From positions 805,001 through 869,000 of the forward strand of contig JAIGNY010002025.1 of the NCBI GenBank assembly GCA_020152595.1: a stretch of DNA of 64,000 bases, read 5' to 3'. The notes under the pieces are model-generated. The model was not told the DNA's origin, did not search any database, and was given only the letters and a program-made list of their open reading frames with translations. Source of the stretch: Chiridota heheva (lineage: Eukaryota; Echinodermata; Holothuroidea; Apodida; Chiridotidae). Below are positions 12,217-23,640 of the stretch, one piece after another (the first letter of the stretch is position 1; every line of letters starts with the position of its first letter). Made by a program: the position numbers and the translations under genes.

Positions 12217-13005
12217 AAAACAATTGGGTAGGTAGGTAGGAAGGGAAAACAATTGGGTAGGTAGGTAAGAAGGGAAAACAATCGGGTAGGTAGGTAAGTA
12301 GGGAAATCAATTGGGTAGGTAGGTAAGAAGGGAACACAATTGGGTAGGTAGAAAAGAAGGGAGAACAACTGGGTAGATAGGTAAATAGGGAAAACAATTG
12401 GGTAGGTAGGTAAGAAGGGAAAACAATTGGGTAGGTAGGTAAGAAGGGAAAACAATTGGGTAGTTAGGTAAGTGGGGAAAACAATTGGGTAGGTAGGTGA
12501 GAAGGAAAAACAATTGGGTAGATAGGTAAGTAGGGAAAACAATTGGGTAGGTAGGTAAAAAGAAAAACAATTGGGTAGGTAGCTTAGAAGGAAAAACAAT
12601 TGGGTAGGTAGGTAAGAAGGGAAAACAATTGGGTAGGTAGGTAAGAAGGGAAAACAATTGGGTAGGTAGGTAAGAAGGAAAAACAGTTGGGTAGGTAGGT
12701 AAGAAGGGAAAACAATTGGGTAGATAGGTAAGTAGGGAAAACAATTGGGTAGGTAAGAAAAAAAACAATTGGGTAGGTAGGTTGGAAGGAAAAACAATTG
12801 GGTAGGTAGGTAAGAAGGAAAACAATTGTAGATAGGTAGGTAAGAAGGAAAACAATTGGGTAGGTAGGTAAGTAGGGAAAACAATTGGGTAGGTAGATAA
12901 GAAGGGAAAACAATTGGGTAGGTAGATAAGAAGGGAAAACAATTGGGTAGGTAGGTTAGAAGGGAAAACAATTGGGTAGGTAGGTAAGTAGGGAAAACAA
13001 TTTGG
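12217..13005. repeat. 29-bp minisatellite
   Basis: About 27 tandem copies of a 29-bp unit with consensus AACAATTGGGTAGGTAGGTA plus AGAAGGGAA. Because 29 is not a multiple of three, a stop-free unit keeps all three minus-strand frames open, giving long overlapping YLPNCFPxYLPTQLF-type frames up to 259 codons. These frames are artefacts of the array. Copies vary at GTAGG/GTAAG and GATAG, so the array has been drifting rather than freshly homogenised. Confidence 0.95.
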
Positions 13006-13325
13006 TGGCCAAATTCAAGCTTTTATACCTAAATTTGTATACACTAAAGCGCTATCAATTTCAGATCAAACTAGAATTTCAGCATTTGGTAGAGTACTTA
13101 GACCTCCCGCCCCTGGAAATTCCAACATGTCTGATATATTTTCGAGTTTATTCCCCTATACCCAATACAACCTAAGCCCACCAAGTTTCATCCAAAAATT
13201 GTTTTAAATTTCATTCATACCAAAAAAACTTCAGTTGATTTTCTTTTACTCCAGTAGAGTGCCTTCATATGTTTTCTGAGTTACTGGGTGAGGTAGTAGT
13301 GTATCCATTTAGTCTTAAAATATCT

Positions 13326-13500
13326 CGGACAACTCAAGATATTTTGGGGTCTCTAATAAAATGTTGTAAATCTGAAACAAGGAAAAAGTAAGTGCACCCT
13401 TCAAAGCTCAGGTAATTTGAAATCAACTGCCCTTTGTAGCCGCATTACTAAAGCCATTCTCTGTGCTGGCTTCAAATAGTTGATCATGGTGTCCTGGTTG
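13326..13500. repeat. Dispersed repeat family C, copy 1
   Basis: Shares with 50925-51105 an ordered set of blocks: ACTCAAGATATTTT, AAGTAAGTGCACCCTTCAAA, GCTCAGGTAATTTGAAA and GCTTCAAATAGTTGATCAT. Identity is moderate, so both are old copies. No coding capacity is seen. Confidence 0.65.
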
Positions 13501-13562
13501 GAAATTGATAATTTTTTCCTTAACTTGTTTTACCTTTAAATTTTTGTCTTTTTCGTTCACAG

Positions 13563-13659
13563 GTTAAAGAGAGTTAATACAAGAAACAATGGTGTTTTTC
13601 AAGCATGCAGAGCCGTAGGCTGTACAGAAGAAGACTTAAGAAAAAGACTTGTTGATTAA
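13563..13659 (+). CDS. Probable C-terminal exon of an unrecognised gene
   Basis: A strong acceptor (TTTTTGTCTTTTTCGTTCACAG) precedes an open frame of 31 codons that ends in TAA at 13657-13659. The peptide core is NNGVFQACRAVGCTEEDL, followed by RKRLVD and the stop. It is protein-like, with two cysteines and an acidic/basic tail. A polyadenylation signal at 13885 gives a plausible 3' UTR of about 245 nt. Using the first AG the exon needs two bases from upstream; using the AG seven bases later (AAAG|AGAGTT) it is phase 0 and joins the exon at 11182-11250. The protein family is unknown to me. Confidence 0.5.
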
Positions 13660-13884
13660 AGGTTAATTACGGTTAATTATCCATCTATTTATTGGATTAG
13701 AGGTTGTATTTTAGGTTTTTAATCCCTTTGTGCTATCCTTTCATAACAGTGCCAAAGAATAGCTTGAAGAGAATAATCATTTTGTTTTATTTTATCTTAT
13801 TGAAAGTGATGTTTCAGTTGAATATTGGGAAACATTTTATGCAAATTTAATTGTATTTTATGGTAACGAATATTTCCAAGCTAA

Positions 13885-13890
13885 AATAAA
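13885..13890 (+). terminator. Candidate polyadenylation signal AATAAA
   Basis: AATAAA lies 226 bases after the stop of the exon at 13563-13659, just before the SINE-like unit begins near 13915. This is the expected position for the end of that transcript. In AT-rich DNA this hexamer is common, so the support is contextual. Confidence 0.35.
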
Positions 13891-13914
13891 ATGGGAAAAA
13901 GTTTAGTTAAAAAG

Positions 13915-14172
13915 TTTAGATCCCATCACGCTTACAGGGCTTATTTATGGTGCTAAGCGGATGAGATTTCTTTCCTCCCCTGAATGGGGTAGTCTTTCGT
14001 CGCGGGTGTATTTCCCCAGTCAAAACTGGTACTCCTCTTACAGCTGAATGAGCTGGAGCAAGTGGGATAATGTGTCATTCTCAAGGACACAGCACAGCAC
14101 CCTGTCTGAGATTCAATCCCTGTACCTTTGAGTATGAGACGGACACTCTTCTTACTGGACTACTGCACTCAC
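13915..14172 (-). mobile_element. tRNA-derived SINE
   Basis: Read on the minus strand it starts with an A-box-like TAGTCCAGTAAGAAG (near 14165) followed by a B-box-like GGGATTGAATCTC (14121-14109), the spacing expected of a tRNA-derived pol III promoter. The body continues GTGCTGTGCTGTGTCCTTGA...CTCATTCAGCTGTAAG, wording I associate with tRNA-derived SINEs of marine animals. No clear target-site duplication was seen, so this is an older copy. Confidence 0.6.
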
Positions 14173-15820
14173 TGAAAAAACCTCAATAATAGCAAAATAA
14201 TTTGTTCCACAAATCAGGTTTCGATTTTGTTTAAGTCTCCTAATTTGTTTCTTAAAAAATAGATTTGAAAGAAACGACTTCTTAGGAGGAACAAAGAGCT
14301 TCCACACAGCTCTTTGGGAGGGAGAAAGAAGTGAAAACTGCTTTGTTACCATAGCATCAGGAGCCAACAGAAACCAAACACTTCATCACTGGCACAATGT
14401 AGATGACACAGTGCACATGGTACAAAGCATTTTGAAAAGTATCTGTGTATTTACTCGAAACAGAAACATAGCAGACGACATGCTCTGATTTTAAACGCAC
14501 TTTCTAGTTTGCTACACTACTGGATGATTATATTGTTCCAATATGGATCATTTTTTTCTTCTCATACTCCTTAAAACATTTTCACGCACTCTATAAGATT
14601 TCTATCAAAAGTGGTTTCCAACTTGAAATGCTGTTTATTGATTTTGTTTAACCTCTGATCAATTTTTAGTCTTATTAGCTGAAATTATCTGAGTCGATTC
14701 AATATTGTGTTGTTGTATATTATGTTCATAAATACCATCACATAAGAATGTTGTTCTAGATCTGGAAAATGCTCAATAATATATCTATCAAAATGCATAC
14801 ACCTCTAGTATTTAAACTTTAAATTATGTTTTGTCAGTTACATTGATATTTTGGATATATTTAAGTTGAACAGTTAAAAGTATCTAAGCCCAATTTGTGA
14901 AGAAAAAATATCCATTGAAATTGTGATATGAAAAGGTTATGTAAGCATATGAACACAAGAAGGAACACATCATTTTGCAAAGTGGAGGAGAGAATTAAGT
15001 GAAAGGACCAAATTGAAACACAGTTGGACAATTTCCTCTTCAAAAACCTGATCCAGTTCAAGATATGTGGACAGTGTAGAGGTAACATTGGGCATACCTC
15101 TCTCATTTCTTTTGTGAATGCTTTGTTTTTTAACCATGTACCTCATGTTTGAAAAAAATTAGTTGATTTTGATAATGAGTTTTAGGATCTTTTTTAGGAA
15201 CTCAGCCAACCTACAATCAACAACTAGAACTAAATAAGAGATGAAAGATCAATTGTATGTAGCTGTCCATATTCCTTTCAAGTTAATTAGATATGCGAGT
15301 ACAGTCTATGATGCAATCCAAAATAAGTTGTCTCATAATGTTTTATTTTGGCTTCAGAAGATATTATGAGATCATCACATTCTTTATCTTATTTGCGACA
15401 TGCCTGCAAGACTAAGCTTCAATGAGAGACATTTAAGTGTGATGTTAATTTATGGTCAAAGACTTGAAAAATGGGTTTACAATTGTTAGATATTTGATAG
15501 TTGCATAATGCATTGTGTAAAGGGTTCTTATGATTACATTTTGTAAAAGAAAAGTTTCAAGTTAGGCAGATACAGGCTTAACCACCACACAATCTCTATT
15601 TCATAGTTGACTTCTGAAAGCAAACTCAGCCACTGCAAATGTTAATAATTTTATGAAATGTCTGTGTCTTGTGTTAATATTAAGAAAAATTGCATTCACA
15701 AATGCAGAAATTAACCTTATACTTATTAACTTTATTGTTTAAGTTCTTGTTCAGATTTTTTTGTTTTGAATTATACAATATTTCTCTTGAGCATAGCAAT
15801 TTATAATCAATAAACATTGG
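14173..15820. other. AT-rich DNA without a recognised feature
   Basis: No tandem repeat, strong hairpin, splice-bounded exon or family copy was recognised. An 81-codon minus frame at 14861-15106 lacks any recognisable motif. Confidence 0.4.
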
Positions 15821-16160
15821 TTAAAGGATTAGTTCAGTGGTCAAGAAAGTTACTCTTATATGAAAGAGAACTTTAACAGGAACAAAATGGCGAAGAAATT
15901 ACTTAAAAGCCTATTCCATTAAGGAGATATTCAAGTTTACAGTTCTTCTTATCTGTATAGAAATAACTGTGTAGTAAGTCTACTATGGAAGGTTGGTGCC
16001 CCCATCCTCACATTCTTAGCAATTGTTAATGTATTTCAAAGAAAATTGATTGAACTTTTGTACTGTTTGAATTGTTTTTAAAGGTGGTAAATTATAAAAC
16101 AAACTTTCCTAGATTCTGTTTGACTAATTTCCCGACATTTCCTGATATATCAATATGATT
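15821..16160. mobile_element. Family A foldback element, copy 2 (left half)
   Basis: Begins TTAAAGGATTAGTTCAGTGG, then TATGAAAGAGAACTTTAACA and CTATTCCATTAAGGAGATAT, and continues into the interior as far as CCTGATATATCAATATG, which matches 61509-61525 in copy 6. The right arm is missing, so the copy is 3' truncated. Confidence 0.8.
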
Positions 16161-16369
16161 AAAAAAGATTAATAATACATTTGAAATAGTTTGTGTTCTT
16201 CTTGTGTCTCTGAAAATGTTTTTGGATGTAGCATTAATCTAAAAAAAAAATACCAGGAAATTCCATGACGACAGGATTACAAATGAGTTTCATTTGCCAA
16301 TACCCTCGCAACCTTCACGCTATTGATACCAGACGGAGGACACTATAAATTATTTTTCACCATATAAGG

Positions 16370-16635
16370 TGAAAATCGTGGACCTGATTAAGGGCTCCTG
16401 GTGGGTTCAGGGGCTAGGCATTGGAAAAAGGGAGCTATTTCCAAAAAGCTCTGATTTTTGAAAATCAACACAAATTTACAAAATTTAATTCTAAAAAAAA
16501 CAAAATTTAAATTATAACCTTAAAATCTACTTGGATAAGGATTTACCAGTCCAAAACAGGCAGTTTCCCTAAAATTGAGAAAATTTGTGCAAAATTGTGG
16601 GGTTCATGGGCGAAGGCCTGGTAGGCTAACAGGGG
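16370..16635. repeat. Dispersed repeat family E, copy 2
   Basis: Shares with 7990-8330 the words AAATCAACACAAATTT, CCAGTCCAAAACAGGCAG, AAAATTGTGGGGTTCATGG and AAAAGCTCTGATTTT in the same order, with many substitutions. Confidence 0.6.
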
Positions 16636-17189
16636 TCGTTCGTTCAACGACGTTCCTAAGATTTGGCTGTTGTTAAAAACCAAGTGGTTGGGTCCCAAAC
16701 CTCAAAATTTTCAGTGTTTCGGTCCCAATATACCTTCAACTAACCTAACCTAAGCCTAATTCTAACCTATTAAAATAAAAAATTAGTTATTAATAATTAG
16801 TTATTAATTAAACATATAGAACTTCTTATCTAACTGGACTGAAACACTTGGGGACTAAAACACTTGGCATCATTTCTCTGTAGCAGGTAGCACAGAATTA
16901 ATTAAGTATTACTCTACAAGTCCAAAATGTGAACGCCCAATTAATCAAACTATTTTCAACGGGAAGCTTAAAATTCAGTTATGGTAGAGAATGGATATGT
17001 CTTGACTATATAAGTATGACCAAGCCTAACGAGATGTGCTTCAAAAAAGGTTTCATGGGGAACTAATTCTTCCGCTTTTTGGTACAATAAGGACGAGATG
17101 TGCTTCAAAAAAAAGAAAAAAAAAAGATAAGTTTCAATAGTGCAATGAATAGCTCCGTGCTACCTTCAGCCGAAGCCAAAGCCATCTTA

Positions 17190-17835
17190 CAGGTAGCTTA
17201 AAACTAATATGACAAATCAAACTCGGCTGCTTAAACCAACTCTCAACCTCTGGGCGCTACCCTCTTTCCAAAACGCTTGCCGATATGAAACCCCTTGTTG
17301 TTTTCACATATTCGTCACAGCTGATAATCAAATTGGGATATTGGGATACTCTACAACATCCAGCCAGACGTACATCTAGCCTTTCATTCCTACAACCTCT
17401 CCCATAAAGACAATGTCTGTATACATCACCCACTCCCGAGTACGCCACCCGCCTCACTCATTCCCTCCTCCGTAAAGACACCTCCCACCCCTCTGCACCC
17501 CTCTGCAATTGATTATCACAGGCCCACAAGTGTGAAACACATCTTCATTGACTGTCCACTCTTCGCCCACCCCAGAGATTCCCCAATCCCTTCAATTCCA
17601 TTTCCGAACTCTTCCGCAAGAAGTCCCCAGAAAATAATCATCTCCTTTCAAAGCTATATATACCTGCTGATACAACTATATCTAAGTTGTCTTACCCAAG
17701 CCCTCTCCACCCTATATCTACCTACTACACTCTGTTTGACTCCTTCAACATTTTTCTCCACTGACATAAATCTTTCGGGACTAACCCACTATAATAGAAC
17801 TTAATGACTATATCTGAAATAAAAGTTTCGCAAAA
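17190..17835 (+). mobile_element. Decayed LINE 3' coding end (RNase H-bearing clade style)
   Basis: Frameshifted pieces follow the order seen at the C-terminus of I/Jockey-like non-LTR retrotransposons. First comes RLLKPTLNLWALPSF (about 17222-17270), then TRLTHSLLRKDTSHPSAPLC (about 17447-17505), then VKHIFIDCPLF (17534-17565) in another frame. The last two correspond to the family's 'RLxxGHTRLTHxxLL' and 'C..C...TVxHILxxCP' zinc-knuckle-like region. An A-rich AATAAAAGTTTCG stretch follows at 17819. Frameshifts and an internal stop make it non-functional. The clade assignment is an inference. Confidence 0.65.
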
Positions 17836-18040
17836 CTATATACAACAATTTTCTTTCCATGAGTCAAACATGTCAAATGTGTTTCCAAAAACTAAAACGT
17901 AAAGCATTAATCCCTTCGGCAGTTTGGCACTCACTACGGACGGTAAAAATAAACTGTGGATCATATTCAGCTTCAATTTATCATTATAAATCTTGGGGTC
18001 AAATTCTGCTCGCGGAAAGCTAGCCCTATGTCCTCCTGGG

Positions 18041-18089
18041 GGACATATTCTCCTAGGAGAATATGTCCGACGGACATATTCTCCTAGGA
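18041..18089. repeat. 28-bp perfect palindrome plus repeated half
   Basis: 18041-18068 reads GGACATATTCTCCT followed by its exact reverse complement. After GAC, the half-site GGACATATTCTCCTAGGA is repeated at 18072-18089, and TGTCCTCCTGGGGGACAT just upstream (18029-18046) is also palindromic. Three interlocking palindromes lie in about 60 bp. Confidence 0.9.
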
Positions 18090-18375
18090 TATTTAGTCTG
18101 GGGGAACCTTTTCTTCTGGGGTACAAAATTTCCTGTTACACCGGCCTTAACCTCCCTTCGAGGGCTGCTGGGTTCGTTTTACCGGCCTGCGGCCACCCTC
18201 AACCTGCATTCTGGGGTCATCTGCTCACCGATTCAGGCTCGATTGATTGGGAGGCCATTTTACCGCTAGGAATGGGGGATGGTGCATAGGCGTACGAGGT
18301 GGTGCAAAGTATACCTATTCTGTGGACAAAACAGCTAGATATATTCGACCCAAAACAAAAGGACTTAATAAAGGA

Positions 18376-18735
18376 ATAATGATGGTCTAACGAATTAATT
18401 TTGAAGAGTCAGATTCCATGGCTTCTTTTTTATCGGAAATCTTCAATTTTCGCGAAATCGTGCAATCTTCCGCATTTTCGGGAAAATTCTCTCAATATTC
18501 AATAAGTTGTCTTCAATTTTCGTTAAATTTTCTTCATTTTGTAAAATCTGCTTCAATTTTAGTGCAATTTCCTTCATTTTCGGGATATTTTCTTCAATTT
18601 TCGAGAAGTTCTAATAATTTTCTGGGAATTTCTTTCAATTTCGTAAAATATCCTTCATTTTCGTAAAATTTGTTTCATTTTGTGAAATCTTCTTCAATTT
18701 TTGTGTAATTTTCCTCCATTTTCCGGATGCTTTAA
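18376..18735. repeat. Family D element, inverted copy 2
   Basis: Reverse-complement counterpart of 7180-7850. The AGTCAGATTCCATGG flank comes first, then pyrimidine-rich repeats around CTTCAATTTTCG and GAAATTTCTTCATTTTCG. The plus-strand open frame of 82 codons here is compositional. Confidence 0.75.
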
Positions 18736-19809
18736 TGAATATTAACAGAAAATATTGCATAGCTACAAGAGAAAATGATATGGAGAAAATCATTGAAATC
18801 TTTGCCAGAACAATCGTTAACAAAACTTCTTTGGGGTTTGCATACTTTATTTGTAATCGGAGGGGTTCTACTCCACTTATTTGGGTAACATCAAGACCGT
18901 CCCTAATTCAAACGTCTCCCATACGCCTATGGAGGGGTGGGACTTCCCTTTAGAAACCTGGCCAACTGACCAAAGGGGTGAAAAAAGGACATTGCCGGCC
19001 AAAGGCGGGGAAAAAAGTCCCACATTTATGGAATTTTTACTTCCTTTGCCCTCCCGAATAAAAAGTCTAGCTTCGCCACTGCTCAAGTTTGGCCCCCCCT
19101 CCCCACCCCAAACTCAGATATAAATCTGCACCCCTGCTTCCCTATGGGATTATATTATCATTTGTATTCAGCAGGTAAACGAAATATTCCATTCGTCAAA
19201 TGTTAATTTGTTTATTGATACGCATACATCTTTCTCACATGTACCTTATACACGGGTTATTTATTTTCAATCATCTTTATTAAGAAAGCGCGCCATCGTT
19301 GTATTTAAAATCCACAACATTTAATTTTGAACTCTTGCTATAGTATTACTAACTCTGCAAGCGTCTTTAACTTTTGTTCCCTACATTTTTATTTTGTAGT
19401 GGTGGTGTAGTTTGGTCGTTTTGCGTGGCTGATCTTTTTTAGCCGGTCATCTCTTGATGTTACTGTTTTGTTAATATTCCAAGGGCGTAAAAAGCGGAGG
19501 GGAGGGGGCTGGAGGGCTTTACCCCCAGTCAAAATTTAGGGGAAACTATGCTTTAGCCCCACTTATCATATACGAAAAACCCCTTATAAGACTTATTTAT
19601 ACCCACTTTAAATAATATAACTTTATAGGATATTGTCATATGTTCTGATTTCTTCGATTATGTTGATAAAAAAGGTAATGTAATTTCGATGGAGACTTTA
19701 TTACTTCTTAGCACCCTCATAATCATTTTGAGCTGATCGAAGCTGTGTTAAGCATAACATTTGCGTGCTACCGCAGACTCTGAGTGCGGGCAGCATACTT
19801 TTTTCTTTA

Positions 19810-19911
19810 CCAGGAGTGTTTAGGGCAATTTGCGTTTATTCCGTTGAAAATTAGACTGATTTAGAAGGATTTTCAATTGATATTAATGCAAATTGTCCTA
19901 AAAACTCCTGG
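19810..19911. repeat. 102-bp imperfect hairpin
   Basis: The left arm CCAGGAGTGTTTAGGGCAAT... (19810-19852) pairs with the reverse complement of 19868-19911 (ending ATTGTCCTAAAAACTCCTGG), with about 80 percent pairing and a 15-base loop. The size overlaps that of animal pre-miRNAs, but a foldback transposon is the more likely explanation. Confidence 0.7.
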
Positions 19912-20534
19912 GGAAAAAAAATATACGCGTGCGGGCATCTGTGACACCTAATGTGTTTGTACCGTTGTACGTACATAACAAATTATACGTACCGCTGTAC
20001 GTGCACGCACGCATGTCTACTGCCGGTACAACTGATGGCAAACATAGGCGTAGGAGGCGGGGGGGGGGACGGGGGCTGCAGCAATATTCTGATATTTTTT
20101 TGGGCAAGTACCCTGGCGGTGGCACTTAATAAAACCGTTGGTACGTATCCGCGTTATGAAAATCGCGGAAAAGGGGGGAAATTTTCACAACAAACGCGGA
20201 CCGCGAATTAGCAAAAAAGGGTACTTGAAAAAGTGGTCCGCGATTTCAAAAGAAAGGGTGTTGAACCAATGGGTTGAATTCTTCATCCCACTAATTTCCA
20301 CAAGGTAATTTTACCGGCCGGCGGTCACTTAAGGCCTAAAATCAGTGCCTAATTTCACGCCCTTGTTGGAAAGCTCATAGTCATATCAATTAGTTTGCTA
20401 CTTCAACATCGAGCGCAGAGAGGTCGAACTTAAATTGCACCCGATTTAAGGAAGGTTTTTATGATCAATTTAGTGAAAAAAAAGTTTAACAATTAGAACT
20501 TTTTAAGACAACGGAGATCACGCTGAAGTTATCG

Positions 20535-20562
20535 AAAGGTGCAGGCCAACTCCTGCACCTTT
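20535..20562. repeat. Perfect 11-bp hairpin
   Basis: AAAGGTGCAGG, loop CCAACT, then CCTGCACCTTT. Perfect pairing. Confidence 0.8.
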
Positions 20563-20753
20563 GGTTCCCATGAGTTGAAAAAGTATTGTCTGGGCCAAAA
20601 TCAGCTTGTAAAAACATTTTTATTCCATTTTTGTAAATTAATAACAATTTGAGCAACACCTATAAAATCAAGGGAAAATGTTTAACTTTTTTTCGATTTT
20701 TAAAGCCATTTCCTTCAGTCTGGGAGGCATTTTTCTAAAATTTCCTTCATACG

Positions 20754-20780
20754 CTACGCGCCAACCAAGGTGGCGCGTAG
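20754..20780. repeat. GC-rich perfect 10-bp hairpin
   Basis: CTACGCGCCA, loop ACCAAGG, then TGGCGCGTAG. It is GC-rich in an AT-rich setting, which makes chance pairing less likely. Confidence 0.8.
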
Positions 20781-21257
20781 TGTAGTTGTTGTTTTTATAA
20801 TAATTTTACCCACTTGATACCAAGGGGCCCGCAGTATCCCTCTCGCCCCCGGCCCGCAGAACCCTAGTTACGCCACTACTATTATGATATGTACAATAAC
20901 ATGTTGAAAATTGGGGGGTTATATTTTTCGGGCAAGTCGTTACAGCCCTCCCCATCCACAAAAAAAATCAAATCAAATTGGGCTCTTACGCCCAATGATG
21001 GCAAGCATGAGTGGTCAAAATCACCAATCGAGTTTGAAAGACTTCTTCCGAAAGAAGGTCAGCAAGAATGTCACTTGTTCATTCTGCTTTGAAAAAAAAG
21101 AGAAAAAAATGCCCAAAGCGCCAAACATGCCCAAGAAACCATGCCCAAAACGAGGTTTCTGAGTGGGGATGGGGGTCGAGGTCCTTGGAGAAATAAAGCT
21201 TAAGCCCCCCCCCCCCAAAGAAAAAAATTGCTCCTACGCCACTGTAATATTCCAATG

Positions 21258-21455
21258 TATCTTTGGTTCAATGGTCAAACACGTTTATATCATATGAAAG
21301 AGGAGTTAAATTAGGAACGTAATTTAGAGAAAAAAAAATAAAAAATTAAACACTTGAATATCTTATTCCATTAAGCAGTTTAGTAGAAGTGACTGATTGG
21401 GTCTGCTGTCATTTCGTTTCTTTTAGACCTTTAATCATGTTAACATACCTTTTCA
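21258..21455. mobile_element. Family A foldback element, copy 3 (compact)
   Basis: Left arm GGTTCAATGGTCAAACACG, TATGAAAGAGGAGTTAAATT and CTTATTCCATTAAGCAG is followed almost at once by a right arm (ATTTCGTTTCTTTTAGACCT...TTTCAAACTGATC). The internal region of longer copies is missing, leaving a short foldback. Confidence 0.65.
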
Positions 21456-21975
21456 AACTGATCTTAGCCGAACGTGATTGATTCAGTACTTCGACCAAAC
21501 AGCTGCTGGGGGAATTTTCCCGTTGTTACCCAACCAATCAGGTGCGGTTGTTGACAGAAAAGCTGTAAGCAACGTATGATATATTGTGCGTTTGAAAACA
21601 TTTATTTTCATACGCTTGGTCCCATACCGTGCAAACGTCCAAGATACCCTCAGTATTTGATTGGGCGATAAAATTCTCCCAGGAAACCATTGGTTCATAA
21701 GAGACACGCTAATTTCGGCCATGTGACATAATTTAAATTATTTTTCTGCAAATTGCCGAATCAGATCTGAAATGAATGAGCTTGTATGCCCACTGAAGTC
21801 TTCAAACTGTCAAAGATCGTACTAGAGCTGAGAAAAATTCGAACGAATTTGAAAATAAAAGCAAAGAACGCCAGTTTTTGTCTGAAGTGCTCTATAAATT
21901 GCCAAATGTATGTGTAACTATTTTGGTCAAGGGCAACAGCACCAACATTGTGGTCTTATTAACATTATTAATATT

Positions 21976-22305
21976 ATTAACTTGTTATCTTGTTGTAGTA
22001 CTTGCACGTAATATAAAATATATTATTTTCTATAGATTATCTATAGATTTTAAAAAGAGAATATATATAGATTTTTAATGTTATTTTTTATAAATTATCT
22101 ATTTTTATAAATTATTTATTTTTATAGATTATCTATGTTCCGAACTTTTAATGTTAATTAAACTTGCTTCAAGTTAACGAAAAAGAGGCTCCATTTTTGG
22201 CATTTTCGAAATTCAAACATAGCAATAAGAGCAAGAATATAATAGATTTCGTTTCATGAAAGTCTTTTTGCATAAAAGTTAGTTTTTAAAGGTCTATAAA
22301 CACGT
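21976..22305. repeat. Direct tandem duplication, unit 1
   Basis: Repeated immediately downstream at 22313-22696 with shared blocks GTTATCTTGTTGTAGTACTT, TTCTATAGATTATCTATAGA and CTTCAAGTTAACGAAAAAGA. The units remain highly similar, so the duplication is fairly recent. Confidence 0.85.
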
Positions 22306-22312
22306 ACAGTAT

Positions 22313-22696
<384 letters not shown>

Positions 22697-23354
22697 GCGT
22701 TCTATTTACTTGAAAGAATATTCAGATCTGAGTCTATCACTTTTCGAATCATAAAAAAAGTACTTTTAGGTTTTAATTTATGACTGGATTTCTTTCGAAA
22801 TTTGTGACTGGGCAAACAGCCTCAAATCTTTATGTACATTTTTTCCTAAATCTTAGTTACAGAAATTGATGATGTAAAAGTCTATTCCTGATATCAATCT
22901 AGTGGAGGCATGGCAAAGACTTGAAAACCTGTGGTCAGAATTTACTTTAAAGAATTATGATAGACATTTCAGTATTTACAAAGGAAAATACCAAGGTCAC
23001 CATGTAACGTGTCACAAAATTTGCATAATATATGTAAATTGATGTCTGAGATTTAATAAAAGCTTTAGAATGGTACATGTTTTATGATTATGATCATGAT
23101 TTTTAAGAATTGTTTTGCTATTATGTAGTTGTGAATAGATTTTAGAGCAATTTAGCTAATGTTTCCGTTACACGTCCATATACATTTAAACAAATTCCTG
23201 CTTATTTGGAAAGGATTATAAGAAGCACGTGGAAATGTTTAAGCAAATGATATTCATGCCCAAAAGCATGGGTGGATGAGTGGACAGGTGGATAGCGTAT
23301 CGTGACATTAATCGATTCTTTAAACATACCTTCAAAAACATTGCAACATCGCAT

Positions 23355-23640
23355 TTTGTAGTCTGGTGGTTTATCCGCTTTGCTGTGATGCGATCGGTCG
23401 TGGGTTCGAATCCCATGATATCTAGATTTTTCCACATCTGTTCTCAATGCTAGGAAAGTTCATAGTAAAACCTTGAACAAAGTTACACCACATGCTGACA
23501 TGGCTGCATGGAGATCTGGCACATCTCCAAACGAAGTACCGCTTACGGACTTGGGCGCCATGTTGTAGTCTTCCTCTAATGTTAAAGTGTTGAGAGGGAA
23601 ATCTCTGTTTGTGGCCCTCGCCAAACAGAAGGGTCGTAAT
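23355..23640 (+). mobile_element. Candidate tRNA-derived SINE
   Basis: An A-box-like TAGTCTGGTGGTTTAT (23360) precedes a near-perfect B box GGGTTCGAATCCC (23401-23413). The head continues into unrelated sequence, TGTTCTCAATGCTAGG...GGGCGCCATGTTGTAGTC, instead of a tRNA acceptor end. No second copy was found in the window and no target duplication was identified. Confidence 0.5.

Larger units (their letters stand above)
18740..21257. other. Repeat-like low-complexity DNA with several hairpins; no gene
   Basis: G-rich and C-rich runs (20060-20068, 21206-21216) and phrases such as CCACTGC and TACGCC that recur at other repeat edges. Two blocks share TATATTTTTCGGGCAAGT-like wording (20090 and 20920). 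No splice-bounded coding frame was seen. Confidence 0.4.

Noticed and set aside
12192..12971. 259-codon minus frame of YLPNCF/YLPTQLF repeats
   Set aside because: Product of the stop-free 29-bp minisatellite; two further frames are equally open.
13084..13211. Frame with RVLRPPAPG...SDIF resembling the start motif of Jupiter/HN1 proteins
   Set aside because: The resemblance covers about 20 residues, lacks the second conserved motif and has no good donor after it; probably chance.
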